Part shown: piece after piece, positions 1 through 12,279 of the stretch
How the letters are laid out: each line of letters starts with the position of its first letter
Numbering within the stretch: position 1 is the first letter of the stretch
NCBI GenBank assembly: GCA_946807835.1
Contig: OX327699.1
Coordinates: forward strand, 746,501 to 810,500
Origin: Ailanthus altissimus
Lineage: Eukaryota > Streptophyta > Magnoliopsida > Sapindales > Simaroubaceae
Reading direction: 5' to 3'
DNA length: 64,000 nucleotides
Translations under genes and position numbers: made by a program
Notes under the pieces: generated by a model
Databases searched by the model: none
Told to the model about the DNA's origin: nothing
Seen by the model: only the letters and a program-made list of their open reading frames with translations

Positions 1-899
1 CTTGCCCCACTTAGTGCCATCACCACAGTCATCATCGTCATCGTCATTATAAGCCACACTACCCTCCACATCATCCTCCGGGTCTTCTGATTCTGGAGGT
101 TCCCAAATTTGGAAATCCATCTCACAATTACCAGAAGAAGAAGCCTTAGATACATCACGGGTGGATCTGCTACTATTTTCAACACCACTAACTTCTGCTT
201 CTTGATCATTACTACTCTGAATTATTTCCACCTCTTTCACAACATCATTATCATTGCGATAAACAGCATTCTTCAAGCTACTTCCTGTCGTCTTATTTGA
301 TCTATCATGTCCGTTTACTGCAACTTCGAAGCGAGAATTTTGCAGCTGGCCGTTTGATCTAAAACTAAGATCCTCTTGATTACTGTGTTTTGCACATTCC
401 TCTTGATCACTCCTAAAAAAAGGAACATTGATTAGGAAAAGAAGTCAGTTATTTGAATAAAGCAATGAAAAATAGTCTTACTATGCCAGAATTCAAGTGC
501 TGGCAGACCTACCGTTCATATGAGTTTCCATCAACCGAAAACTCACCTGAAAGAGAAGAGTACAGGAAAATATTAGGCCAAAATTACAAGGTGAAATTCT
601 TGACCAAGCTAGTCGAGATTTTTGAAGTGAAAACTAGAAAGGGCATTTACTGCAGCTTGAGAAAGTGCGGTCGCCGCTGGACAATGAAGTTGTTGGACTG
701 ATCATTGGCGTTGAAAACGGACTTGAATTATCCAGCTTCATATATTCTCGCTTTTGCTTCTCTCACAGATTCTGCAGGACCATATGGATCCTTCACTATT
801 TAATTTCAAAAAATTGCCATTCTCCTGCTTCCTCTTCTCCTGGTTTGCTTTTGTCAGTTGAGCACCACAATGATGACACATGCTACATATCTGATGCAT
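1..899 (-). CDS. FAB1C/D-like phosphatidylinositol-3-phosphate 5-kinase, 5' part (partial, apparent frameshift)
   Basis: FAB1 kinases convert PI3P to PI(3,5)P2 on endosomal and vacuolar membranes. Only the non-catalytic N-terminus is here; the gene runs off the left edge. Three minus-strand exons can be read. Exon 651-899 starts MHQICSMCHHCGAQL and later encodes LDNSSPFSTPMISPTTSLSS. A 34-nt micro-exon at 513-546 (EFSVDGNSYE) follows, then exon 412-1, which contains IWEPPESEDPEDDVEGSVAY and an Asp run ending CGDGTKWGK. Donors and acceptors are GT/AG and all junction phases fit. The Cys-rich start without a full FYVE domain and the WEPPEPEDPED-type motif are recalled for plant FAB1C/FAB1D. The first exon changes frame near 763-765: CRIC is in one frame and EKQKREYMKLD in the next, with a stop if it is read straight. 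One base seems to be missing. This could be a real mutation or an assembly error. Confidence 0.8.
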
Positions 900-924
900 A
901 TATAACTCCAACAACCGGTCTGAT

Positions 925-1628
925 CTGAACAGGTCCAAACTTGATCCCCTAATTAATTCAATAAAAAGTCAAAAGTTAACTAATAAACAGTGTGAGATGT
1001 CCAAAATCATTTACTTCCAAGGAAAACAGACTTCAGAGTAAGATCCCTTATCGTCAGACTGACTTCTAACATACAAAACAGTTCCAGGATTTAAATTTAC
1101 TAGAAGAATTTAAGCATGTTCACTAGCTATAAGCTAAACTGAAACCTAAAAAAAGAAAAATAATAAATCAAGCATATATACACACGAAAAGAGCGCAACA
1201 ACTATTCGACTTGTTTAAAATCAAACAAGAAGAAGAAGAAGATGATCATGATCATGATGATATTAACATACCCAGATCAAAAATCGCCACTTTAACCAAG
1301 TTAAAAAGAAGTGATCAAATAATTCAAACAAGTTGAATGTGATAACAAAATGTAACGTCATAATTTTTGACAAAGTATATATATAAATAGAGAGAGAAAG
1401 AGAGAGAGTGATAACTGATCTAAAGAATCGGAAAAAAATCACCAACAAAGTAAAAATTCATGAGCAACCCAACTCTGGAAATATGATCATTTGAAGATTT
1501 CCACCCAATCCGACCAAAACAAAAACCACAAGTTACCATGTTTAAGCAGCTCTCCAAGTCTGAACCCAAAAAAAAAAAAGTCGTCAAATAACAAAATTAA
1601 AAATGGAAAGCGTGAAAGTATGACTTAC
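925..1628 (-). other. Probable 5'-UTR intron of the FAB1-like gene
   Basis: On the minus strand a strong donor (GTAAGT, RC of 1623-1628) follows a non-AT-rich leader at about 1629-1800. An AG acceptor lies at 926-925, 25 bases before the likely start codon at 899. Splicing here would remove the upstream in-frame ATG at 938, which supports 899 as the start. The leader exon at 1629-1800 has no long reading frame. This is inferred from splice-site appearance only. Confidence 0.4.
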
Positions 1629-2261
1629 TGTCAAAGCAATCCTCCTATCTACAAAGATTTGGTTCTCGCCGCCAACCTTTGTCGTCCAGCTCATGCCCCC
1701 AACATCATGCAAATGAAACAATTCCCAGAAACGAAAAAAAAAAAAGAGTTTATTTTCAGTTAAATATTTCTTTTAAGAAAATTTCTAAGCTAAGTTGGAG
1801 GACAAAGAGAGGTTCCACAAAGAAAAGAAAAGTGCAGAGATAAAAAAGAGAGGGAAGAATGAAGAATGAATGAGAAAGAAAATGACTCAAATTTACAAGG
1901 AAAGTATTTTCAAAAGTGGGCCCGCTGCTGTTTATTGTCTTTTTTAACACTTTTATTGTCTTAATTTACTGGGGTATTAACACTGTCACCCCTCGAGATT
2001 GACACAAATTACATTTTGACGACGATTTTAATTTTAATTAACTTATCATTATCTCATTTAATTAATTAAAATGACGAAAATGTCATCCTTACGATTTTGC
2101 TATAAATAACTAAAATATTCTTAAAATGTAAAAGTATATTTGTCTTTCAATTAAATAGAGAGAGTAATAATATAATTAAATTCAAGCTATTATCAAAATA
2201 TAATTTATGCCAACCTCAAGAGGTAACAGTGTTAATATTCTATTTTACCTTCTTTTTTTTA

Positions 2262-2442
2262 CGAATAATACTAAATATTTTAAATTATATCTTAAATTAT
2301 ATTTTAAAAAGTTATATGTTAAGTAATCTTTGGATATAATAAATAATTTTAGAGTTTATACAATTTTACCACCTAAATGTTACTTAACACATTATTTTTA
2401 AAGATACAATTTAAAATATAATTTAAAATATTTAACATTCTC
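2262..2442. repeat. AT-rich foldback (MITE-like) element
   Basis: The arms around 2268-2325 and 2380-2440 are inverted copies of each other; both contain AAATATTTTAAATTATA-type sequence and a TTACTTAACA motif near the loop. It resembles the foldback copies at 3616, 4079, 7019, 11646 and 18569. Confidence 0.5.
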
Positions 2443-3615
2443 TTTTTTTTTAATAATACTATGCTTCATCTAAAATTTTTAATTTAACCAACGTGTGAAA
2501 TAATTATTAAATAATAAAAAATTATTATAATTAATGATAAAAATTATATTATTTTATTATTTAATAATTACTTAATATATAAATTTGAGATAAAAATTAT
2601 AAAATAATGAAAAAAAATATAATAGTTGATCGGAGAAATTACACCAATTTACAACCTAATATTGTTTATATATTAACTTATGATAAATAAAAAAATTGAT
2701 AATATTTTAAAAAACAATCCTTCTTTTTTTTTTCTTTGTATTTGACCGGCTGGACATGAGTAGATTAGATTTATATTAGATTAGATTAATGTCTAAATCC
2801 TATACAATTGGATTCAAAGGGTAATTTTTCAATTATGCCCCTCTTCTTTACATTATTACATTTCTTTAACACTTACTATTCATTTTCTTCGTTTCCCTTT
2901 TCTTTTAATACATTATCCTCCTCCTAATCTCTTAGATTTTTACTTTCCTAAATTTAAATAAATACAGAGGCTCAAATTTCTTTCTAATTACGAAGACAAA
3001 CATTTAGTTTTTACATGTCTTGAATCAAATTGCTACATAATTCACAAATCTAAAAACTAACCTTCAAATTTTAAAATTTTAAAATTTTAAAATGTTCATT
3101 TGTAGTACAAGAACCAGTTAGTCCAACCAAAGATTTTTTTAAAATTACAATGTAAATTTTATGAACACTAAAAACATTCCTTTAAAAAAATGAAAATATA
3201 AATATTTAATATACTATTTTGAAAAAGAAAATCCAACCCAAATACAAGAAGAAAATTTAAAGTTTGATTGATTTATGTCTTTTGAAAAAGAAAAAAGAAA
3301 AAAAAGCAATCTAATGGGTTGAATTAAATATATTAATTAAAAGAAAAAAGGAAAAGACAAAATGTATGTTGCTTAACATTGTTGTTGAGGTTCGATTAAT
3401 TTTTAAAAACAAAGAAACATTAATTCAAATATGAAATTTAATTTGTGTCTTACTTAAGAAATAAATGTGTTTCTTGGAATGGCCTAAAATACCGGTTTAG
3501 CCTCCCTTTGAATAATGAAATGTATCAAATGACCTTGTATCTTTTATGACTTGTTTGGTATAGCGAAGCTAACAAAAAAAGGCAATGGTGAGATTTACAT
3601 GTCGATTTTAACTAG

Positions 3616-3801
3616 TAGTGTTATAATTTTTAAATATTATATTTAAATTAATGTGTTAAATAATTATTTAATAATAAAATATTATAATTTTTAAAATCAT
3701 CCATTATATAATTTTATTATTTAATAATTATTTAATAATTATTTAATACATTATTTAAATTAAAAAAAATTAAATAACTTTTAAAAAATATAACATTATT
3801 T
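3616..3801. repeat. AT-rich foldback (MITE-like) element
   Basis: The left end reads AGTGTTATAATTTTTAAAT. The right end, reverse-complemented, reads AATAATGTTATATTTTTTAA. The centre contains complementary TTAAATAATTATTTAATAAT runs, so the whole unit can fold into a hairpin. It has no coding capacity. Confidence 0.55.
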
Positions 3802-4078
3802 CAATTCTAATATCCATGCACTTATACTTATTGTGCAAGTCAAATCATATAAGACTTTTTTATTCTTGCTCATTTATGATATTAATATAAAGAGTAAAAT
3901 TACATTTTTTAAATATCATCTTAAATTATTTATTTTAAATTAATATAATAAATAATTATTAAATAATAAAATAATAAAAATTTTAAAATTACTAATTTTA
4001 AGACCCATTAACTTCACGTCTTATGCAAGTCAATTCATCTAAGACTTTTCGTTTTATGTCCATCCATGACATTAATAT

Positions 4079-4233
4079 AAGAATAATTTTATATTTTTTA
4101 AAATTTAAATAACTTGTCAATCAATCGTTGAATAGTAAAATAATATATAAAAATTATACTATTTTTATCACTCAAATTTAATATATAAATTTTAAGATAT
4201 CATTTAAAAAATATAACATTACTCTTATTCTTA
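4079..4233. repeat. AT-rich foldback (MITE-like) element
   Basis: The ends are inverted copies: the left is TAAGAATAATTTTATATTTT and the reverse complement of the right is TAAGAATAAGAGTAATGTTA followed by the same T run. A partial relative of the same family begins immediately downstream, about 4237-4390. Confidence 0.5.
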
Positions 4234-7018
4234 ATATAAAAAGTAATGTTACATTTTTTAAATTTTATAAAAAAAAAATCATCTCAAATTACTAAATTAA
4301 ATAATCATTGAATAATAAAATTGTGTAATTTTTAATATCATCAATTACACCATTTAACTACTAAATATTGAAAATTTCTTAAAGTATATTGATGGATGTT
4401 TTAAAAATATAGATTACGCACACAACGGATAGTATGTTAAGGTGTGTAAGAGTACACTATATTTAAGGATGAATTTTCACCCTTCGAGGATATTGTCCTG
4501 GTGCAATTAAGTTGTATAACAGTCTAACCCCAATATTCAATAGTTTTGGTTCTGTATGAATACACTTTCGTGATACAAAATTCTTAAATAACTTTGTTGA
4601 CACTATATCCTCACTTTGTAGAGCATTGTGCTCTCTCTTACACTATTGTACTCTCTAGTGTACTTGTGCATCATTGGGCTTTTTTATACACTTTCTTGCA
4701 TACTATTATGCACAATATTCTCATCTCATATTAATATTTTTTGTATCAACACATATTTATAAGTATTCTTTTATTTAGGGCATAACCCTCTACATATACT
4801 TCTTTATTTATGACTATTAAATTAAATTTAAATTTGATCAATGGTTCTAAATAAATTATCATTATTTTCAAATCAAATGTTGTCTCCAATAATTGTATCA
4901 TTTCATACTAATTATGAAATGATACAACATTATAAAAGACCACAATTTAATAGTTCTAAATCATCACTACTTTTTAAATCAAAATGTATTTCAAATGTTA
5001 TATTATTTTATAATTAATATAAAATAATACAATTTTATGAAATATCGTAACTTTTTATATTTATGTATTTTGAAATTCTTATAAAATATCTAATATCAAA
5101 TAGTTACTTAACACATAATTCAATATAAAAAATTTAAAAAAATATTAAAAAAATATAACATTATTTTTAATACAAAAGTGTGATTCTGCATTGAATTTTT
5201 TTTAATTTCTAATTTAAACCAGCAATACGATTTTATGTGTATTTTATTTATTAGGATAAGCCGGTTGAATATATGATTTTGCATTCCAGTCCCCAATTGG
5301 CACTTCACAATATATTTTTTGGGAAATTATTTATTGCATTTGCTGTTGAAACTATTTTTTCTTTTAAATTTTTTTTTTTATTAATGGTAGGTTAATAAAA
5401 TTTGATATCTCCACTAATGCACACACATCATGACTACTACGTTCCAATCAGTAATGCACATTAAAGACCACATCATTTACGATACAAACTTCAAACTTTA
5501 TAAACATATTAATGTTATTTTTAATCCCTTTTGATTTAGTTTTTATTTGTTAACCGATGATATAATAATTACAATTGAAATTAATTAACATAATTTCGTC
5601 TGCAAAAATAAAATTAATTTTATTATAATATGTTCCATTCACTTAACTTAAATTTTTGACTTAAAATAATAAATTAAAATTTTATTGATTGATCTTAAAT
5701 ATTTTAATATAAAATTAATTATATTAAATATTACTTTTGACTTTAAAACTACTTATTAAATTATATAAAATTAATGAAAAAGTTTTTAGATCACCTTTTT
5801 AAGAAAATATTTGAAGTTAAAAGAATAGCACTTTATATAAATTAAAAAAAATACTATCTACATCATTAAAATTAATTATTGCGATTGTGTTTATGAATAG
5901 ACATTGCGAGTAATGGTTCATGTTTTAATAAATATGATATTATACAAATTAATATTTATTTTATATATAAAATTGTTTTGTCCTATAAATAATTAAAAAA
6001 AATATTTATCCTTAAAAAAACTTAATTTTACAATAATAACATTAGATATATTTAAAAAATTATTCATATAAATTTACGTAACATAATATAATTGAACGAA
6101 TAAAAAAAAGTGAAAGTAATAAATAATAAAAAAAAAATATATGGTAGTAATTACATTTTATTCATTTAATTATATTATTTCACATAAATCTGTATGAATG
6201 AGTTTGTATAAATATATTGTATGTGTAGTATTATTTTTTAAAAAGATTTATTTTTACAATTTGAAATAGTGCTCTAGATTTGTCGTTTTGAGTTCGAATG
6301 CTCATTAGTAGCGTATTTCTAAAATAGTAATACAAAAATTAAAAATACCCATTTGATAAAATATTTAAAGAAATGAATATGAGAGAAATTAAATATTGAA
6401 AATAATATCTTTTTATTTTCAGTTTTTCTTCAATTTTTTTTCTTAGAAAAATCAAAATCTATTTTTCCTTAATCATTTTTCCCAAAATACTTCAAAATTA
6501 TCGGTTGTTATATATATAAAAAAATTATTCTGGTTGCAATAACGTAAAGGCACAAAATTTTGACTTTCACCCTAATAAACAAAAATAAAAATATATAAAA
6601 AGAAGAAGAAATTAAATGCATAAATCAAGCAGTTTTTTGTGGCCAAATGCAAATAAATCAATGTACAGGGTCATCAATATGAAACGAAAACTTTCGTAAT
6701 TGTTGTTTGAACGAAATGTCTGTTATAACCCCGACAACAAGTCAGTCGGCTTCGTCTTATGTAAGAAGAATCGAGGACAATTAGCACATTTTGGCTTTTC
6801 CGAGGTTACCTCAACTTTTGGTTGTCAGTTGTCTCAATTTTTTTTTATTATACTATTTCGATTAATTACTTGACATATATTTTAAGATAAAAAATTAAAA
6901 TAAATTTTTTCTTTAGATTCTTTTAAAAAAAAAATAAAAATCTTTTATTTGACTCTTTTTATATTAATTTGACACCCAAATTAGATAATTATTTTTAAGA
7001 AAAGAAAACTTTCATTAA

Positions 7019-7197
7019 TAAGTAATATTATATTTTTTAAATTATATCATAAAATTTACATCTCAAATAAAGTGTCAAGTTATCATTAAATTGACAAATT
7101 ATATAATGAGTAATTTTTAAAAATTATAAAAATTAATCATCTAATAATTAATTGACACTTCATTTAAAATTTAAAATTTAAAATGCGTAACATTATT
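7019..7197. repeat. AT-rich foldback (MITE-like) element
   Basis: It starts TAAGTAATATTATATTTTTT and ends with the complementary TAACATTATTG-type terminus. An internal inverted pair contains AAGTGTCAAGTTA and TTGACACTTCATTT. It belongs to the same loose family as the elements at 3616 and 11646. Confidence 0.5.
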
Positions 7198-7574
7198 GTT
7201 TATTAATATATTAAATTGATACAAAAATTAATATATTTTTAATAATAAAAAATTTTGTGCATAAAATTTATATAAAAAATATTACTCATATACATGTATA
7301 TGCTTCTAGTAACTTATTTTTTATACTTGCAGATCATCTATTTTAATGATAGACTCTTCCAACCAAAATTACTCAAGTTAGATAATTTTAAGATTTAGAG
7401 AATTTGAATCCAGAAATATTTTTTTTTATAAATGTCAGTAAATTGTTTTAACAAATTTTAAGTAGAATTAATTAAAAATGTATACGAGGATGATTTCCCT
7501 TAAAATGTTACAGTAAAGCAATCAAATTCAACTACATTTGGTACACCGTAGAACTGCCGCTAAATTCAACTCGC

Positions 7575-7688
7575 GCCACGTGTCAACAAGTGAATGACGT
7601 AAGCCGCGTATTCTAGGAGCATCTGATTTGTTTGGATCTGAATGATTGGGCTGAATCGCCCAGTTGTCATGCACGTTCGCCACGTGGC
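7575..7688. promoter_or_regulatory. G-box/ABRE and as-1-like motif cluster
   Basis: GCCACGTGTC at 7575-7584, TGACGTAA at 7595-7602 and the perfect palindrome GCCACGTGGC at 7679-7688 lie within 115 bp, in an island clearly less AT-rich than its surroundings. These are textbook bZIP/bHLH binding cores. No gene follows within several kb on either side, so this may be a relic promoter, an enhancer or chance. Confidence 0.4.
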
Positions 7689-8341
7689 AAGGCAGAGGGC
7701 TGATTTTGTCAATTAAAGCTACAGGTAATGACTAAATTAGCCTCTTTCTTTGCCGTGAAGTGAAGGTAACTCCTACCTGTCTAGGATGACATGGCAGGTT
7801 TTGACTGGATATGTGTAACACTCATGAAAACGATCCGTATATTAAACGTAAAGCAATAATTGTTCTCAATTATGTCATATGGGAGAAAGAAAATAAATTA
7901 AAGAAAATTTGATTTGGCTTTTAGATTTCAAACTTGTCCCTAAAATAAATAAATGTAAACATAAGCCATATTTTAGTTAGGCCTAAACCCTCTAATTGTA
8001 TCACTACAAATTCTATTTGTAATAGTCTTCGTATCTTCATAGTTTAGAGACAAGAACAATTTTATTTTTAGAATTTAATTTTATTCCACAAATTTTAAAA
8101 AATTTAATTTTATCATAATCTATTAGTTTGATTTTGTTAAAATTGACAAAAAATTTCTTTCAATAGTATATTGACAATTTTTTCTTCTTTTATATATTAA
8201 TTTAATATGATGATGCAAATATATTATACAATGTACATATGTCACATATTAATAAGTATTGAAAAAATAAAAAAGTCATGTGTCATACTGTAATAGATTG
8301 AATAAAATAATAGAATAAATAAATAAATGGAGTAGTCAGAC

Positions 8342-8422
8342 AGTGGCCATCGTTGTCGGTGGCCGACCAGCGGCCATCATTGTCGGTGGCCGACCAGCAG
8401 CCATTGTTGTCGGTGGCCGACC
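8342..8422. repeat. 27-bp minisatellite, three copies
   Basis: Three consecutive 27-bp units sharing TTGTCGGTGGCCGACC, with a partial fourth, lie inside the left arm of the Mutator-like element. Confidence 0.85.
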
Positions 8423-8562
8423 AGTGGTCAGTGACCAATTATGATTTGACTCAAAATTAACATCATTAGACTCAAAATTTTATGATTTATGCAATAGTGT
8501 GATTTGTTTTATCAATGAAGCACGGTAGATGTGCCTGAAGTGGGGAAGAACATGGTGGTTAG

Positions 8563-10575
8563 TGTTGGCGGAAGATCTTAAGCACGTGGGTGTATGCATT
8601 TGCAATTGTGTTAATTGCCTAACGCAGCAAAAATGTGTAAATTTTGCAATAAACACAATAAATACAACATATTAATCATATTAATATATTTATAGGATTA
8701 CAGAACTCACCATAACGTATAACGTTATACACGTATTTTCCTAGAGTTCGCATGGAGGCCAACTAATGTGTAGTTCTAGTCATTAACACGATGGATTTGG
8801 TGAGCTAGAACAGCAGCTCTGTATTCAGCCTGGGATTAACTCTTAATCCCAAAAATGGCAGGGAGTGTGTTTATATCATTTTCTCTAAAAGGATAAGAAG
8901 TTGAGAGTTTGAAGCAATTCATAATTGCTTTAATTAGAAGCATAGAGAAAAATAAAACAATTTTATTTTTCCTCTTCTTCTCCATTTCTTCTCTCTCTCT
9001 CTCTCGGCCGAATTGGCCAAAATTCAATATCTTTCTCTCTTTCTTTTTCTTTATATATATATATATATATATATAATATAATATAATATAAATAAAATAA
9101 TATATTATATAATATAAAAAGAAATATATTTGATTATTTAACTATTAAATAATTAAATTGAGAAATGACCATTTTGCCCCTCATAAATAGTTACCAAGTT
9201 TATCTCTTAATGGGTCCCACCAAATTTCACACTTTAGTAAACTTAACTGAGGGTCCACAATACACTATGTGTCATTGTACAATTAATAAACAACAATTAT
9301 TAACTAATTATTATATTTAACACTTAAATACAGACACGCACGCATTTTTCGTGGTAGTGCTGAATATTGTTGAATTAAACAATTTAATCTGGCACGCTGC
9401 TCCAGTGCACAACGAGTACACTCCATATCGCGGGACTCCCTAGGTCCTACGCCCGATTCGTCAAATGAAACTATTCTATGAGTTCATGAGCAATGCCCCA
9501 TGCACACGTCACGGATATACAAACCAATGCGTTGAACCATGCAAGCTGAAGTTATAACGCATACGTATAGTCCTTCCATTATGATATCCTAGATATGCAG
9601 GGATATAGATTATCACCGTCAAATCTCTAGTGCTCATCCATGTCTTATCTCCAGACTTGTATCTTAATGAACAATATGCGCAAACTCCTTTGCTATATTG
9701 TTCGACCTTGGCGGAACTCATTTCCAGAGATGATTACTTATAGCCACAAGACTTTCTGAGATATAGTCTCGAAGCATTTGGATATCGAACTCTATATGAG
9801 AGCTGACGGATCCCATATCTGTACGCACCGAACTCCATAAGCAACGGACCATACCCAGCGACACCCACCGGTCACACCATAAAATGTCTGTGATATGCGC
9901 GGAACCAAAGTATGGTGGATTACTTACAAGCCCACCGTGGCACTCAGGTCAAAGGACCACGTATACTACTCAACTCAAGAGGACCATCCGTTAACAGCTT
10001 ACATTGGGTGTCTATCGAAGGCCCTGGTGAGTCTGTCCCATATTCAATCCTAACTGGATACCCATATGTCAATACGAGCTCCAAGCTCACAGTCGGCTAG
10101 GAACGACCATCTATACCATATAGGTACGACATATGCTGATTTATATATAAAGGTATCCACCGATAGATCCGCATCGGTAGAAATAGATCAGGAACAATTA
10201 TTCAAGAACATACTTGTGCAACATGCATTTCCTGGCAACCGATTGCAACTCTTGCAACTATACAGTTACTAGGATATTCCCAAGTTTATGTCTCATTGCA
10301 GACAAGGCTCCAACTCTTGGATCTGCTGAGTATTATAACCAGCTAACACTTAATTATGCTAACATTCAGCATTTATATCTCTCAGCGTGGCTGACTATGA
10401 GCCCTTATCTAAATTCTTTAGATCTGATTCGAATTCTTTCAAATCTACAATGTCTGCAACGTTACATGTATAATACCATATGAATAGGTATTAGCTATTT
10501 AATGGGAATATATACTTATATAAATACACAAGTGTATGTACATTCAGGGATGACATGTAAGCACCGATCCTAACA
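8563..10575 (+). mobile_element. Solo LTR, about 2.0 kb
   Basis: The segment begins TGTTGGCGG and ends CCTAACA, and is flanked on both sides by the same 5 bp, GTTAG (8558-8562 and 10576-10580). That is the signature of an LTR-retrotransposon insertion. There is no internal copy of the start sequence, no primer-binding site and no gag or pol frame, so the simplest reading is a solo LTR left by LTR-LTR recombination. Orientation was chosen arbitrarily because both strands read TG...CA. Small frames inside it are not genes. It holds a (TA)n run near 9050-9075. Confidence 0.75.
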
Positions 10576-10744
10576 GTTAGCAACGGCCATTGCCGATCTG
10601 TCCAATGAAAAGGGCGGTGCATGCCACAGCCCAGCCATTCATCAGCAATCGCCAACCCGTGGTGGTTGGCGGCGGCAACTGCCGTTCACCGTCAATCAGC
10701 CAATGGAGGCGGTGCGGCACTACCCCGTTGTTCGACGACGAACG

Positions 10745-10905
10745 ACGGTAGGCGCCAACCACCATGTTCTTTTTTACTTTTGACACATTTATAATGCTCA
10801 GTTGATAAAACAAATCTCGTCATCGCATAGATCACAAATTTTTGAGTCTAATGATGTTAATTTTAAGTCAAATCGCAATTGGTCACCGACGGCTGGTCGA
10901 GCACT
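10745..10905. repeat. Right inner arm of MULE inverted repeat
   Basis: The reverse complement matches 8430-8560 closely, sharing GATTTGACT..AAAATTAACATCATTAGACTCAAA and AGATTTGTTTTATCAA-type blocks. The same block occurs again, in the left-arm orientation, at about 30325-30440 in the second Mutator-like element. Confidence 0.7.
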
Positions 10906-11645
10906 GACAATTGTAGACACTATCCGGCTACCACATTTATTATTTTATTATTTTATTCAACTTATTACAGCATATTACGTATCTTTTTTTTAAAAAAAAA
11001 TTCAAGGCCTATTAATATGCGATACGTGTACATTGTATAATGTACTTATATCGCCATATCAAACTAATATATAAAAGAGTGTAAAATTATTAATATACTG
11101 TCAAAATGAATTTTTTGTAAATTATAATAAAATTAAATTAACAGACTAGGATAAAATATAATTTTTTGAAACACGTAAGACTATTTAGAATTAGATCAAA
11201 CTCTAAAGACAAAAATTTCTTTATTCCTTAAAAAAAATCTATTTTTATTTAAAATAATATTTCACAAATTTAATAAAAAAACACAAAAATAAATGATATA
11301 ACAGATGGTAATAGAAAATATTGCTTAATAGGGATCTTGATGAAATATTTAAAAACATTATAATTTTTTTTTATTTTAAGAATTCATATATCAATTTTTT
11401 TTTTTGTGATAATTTTACATGTATTGTATACATTTTTATATATAAAAAAAAGGAGGGAAATTCAAACACATAGCTACAAAATAAAAATGCTTGTCAACTT
11501 TTAATCATTGAATTATAATGGCTTATACACCTACATTAAGAGGTATTTTCTTTAATCATTGTGTAAAGAACGGCAAGAAAGACAAACGGGGCATGAGCCA
11601 TAAGGTAGATTTACAAACTTATAAAGAGACAAATTATAATTTATA

Positions 11646-11829
11646 AGAGTAATATTACATTTTTTTAAATAATATTTTAAATTTTTTATTTTTAATTAAA
11701 GTATTAAATAATTATTATGTAATAACATGATGTAATTTTAAAATTATTCGTTATATTATTTTATTATTTAATAATTATTTAACACATTATTTATAATAAA
11801 AAAAATTGAAATATAGCTTAACATTATTG
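11646..11829. repeat. AT-rich foldback (MITE-like) element
   Basis: It starts AGAGTAATATTACATTTTTT and ends with a TTAACATTATT terminus that is its approximate inverse. Complementary TTAAATAATTATTATGTAAT and ATTTAATAATTATTTAACAC runs lie inside. Confidence 0.55.
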
Positions 11830-12279
11830 AATTGATAACAAATTCTAATATTTAATTCAATAGCCCTAATTGTGAATATTTGCTATTTTGTATCATTTGA
11901 ACTCCGGAAATGTACCGTTTGTCATTTTGCCTATTGTTTACAATTTGGAGCCGATCTATCAACAAGTGTCTCTATATTACTTCTTTCTAAATTGATCCCT
12001 TTCATTTTCAGTGACGAGGGGCAAATATTTTTAATCATTCCCCCACCCAGCAAATTTATTCGACCTTAAAGTGGCATTATGTGAAAGTTTTAGCGCCACA
12101 TAATTTGAAATCATTTGAAATTTTCGCCAACTAACATGACATAAAACTTCTTTCAAATTATACCCTCGTTTTGTTAGTAATCAGATTAGGAAAAAAAATC
12201 AAGACCTGCAAAGTCGACTCTAATTCTTTTTCTTCTTTCTCTCAATTCTAAATAAAAAATAAAAAATTAATATAAATCA

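Larger units (their letters stand above)
1950..7500. other. AT-rich intergenic DNA with foldback repeats
   Basis: I see no coding region here. The stretch is rich in A/T runs and contains several copies of an AT-rich self-complementary repeat, listed separately. Short open frames such as the one near 5120-5308 are low-complexity and look random. Confidence 0.7.
8040..11230. mobile_element. Mutator-like element (MULE) with long inverted repeats, interrupted by a solo LTR
   Basis: About 500 bp at the left (8040-8560) and right (10730-11230) are inverted copies. For example, the string ATTAACATCATTAGACTCAA in the left arm recurs as its reverse complement near 10845-10865. The outer parts match the terminal repeats of the element at 30043-31229, which has a 9-bp target duplication, so this is an older relative. 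The original interior is GC-rich, minisatellite-like and non-coding. The solo LTR at 8563-10575 inserted into it later. The outermost ends are too decayed for me to see a target duplication. I saw no transposase. Confidence 0.65.

Noticed and set aside
453..928. Plus-strand open frames at 453-701 and 665-928
   Set aside because: They are antisense to the FAB1-like exons, which have matching splice sites and family motifs on the minus strand.
9509..10483. Several open frames of 60-90 aa in the 8.5-10.6 kb segment
   Set aside because: They lie inside a solo LTR with clear boundaries, overlap in different frames and show no known domain.
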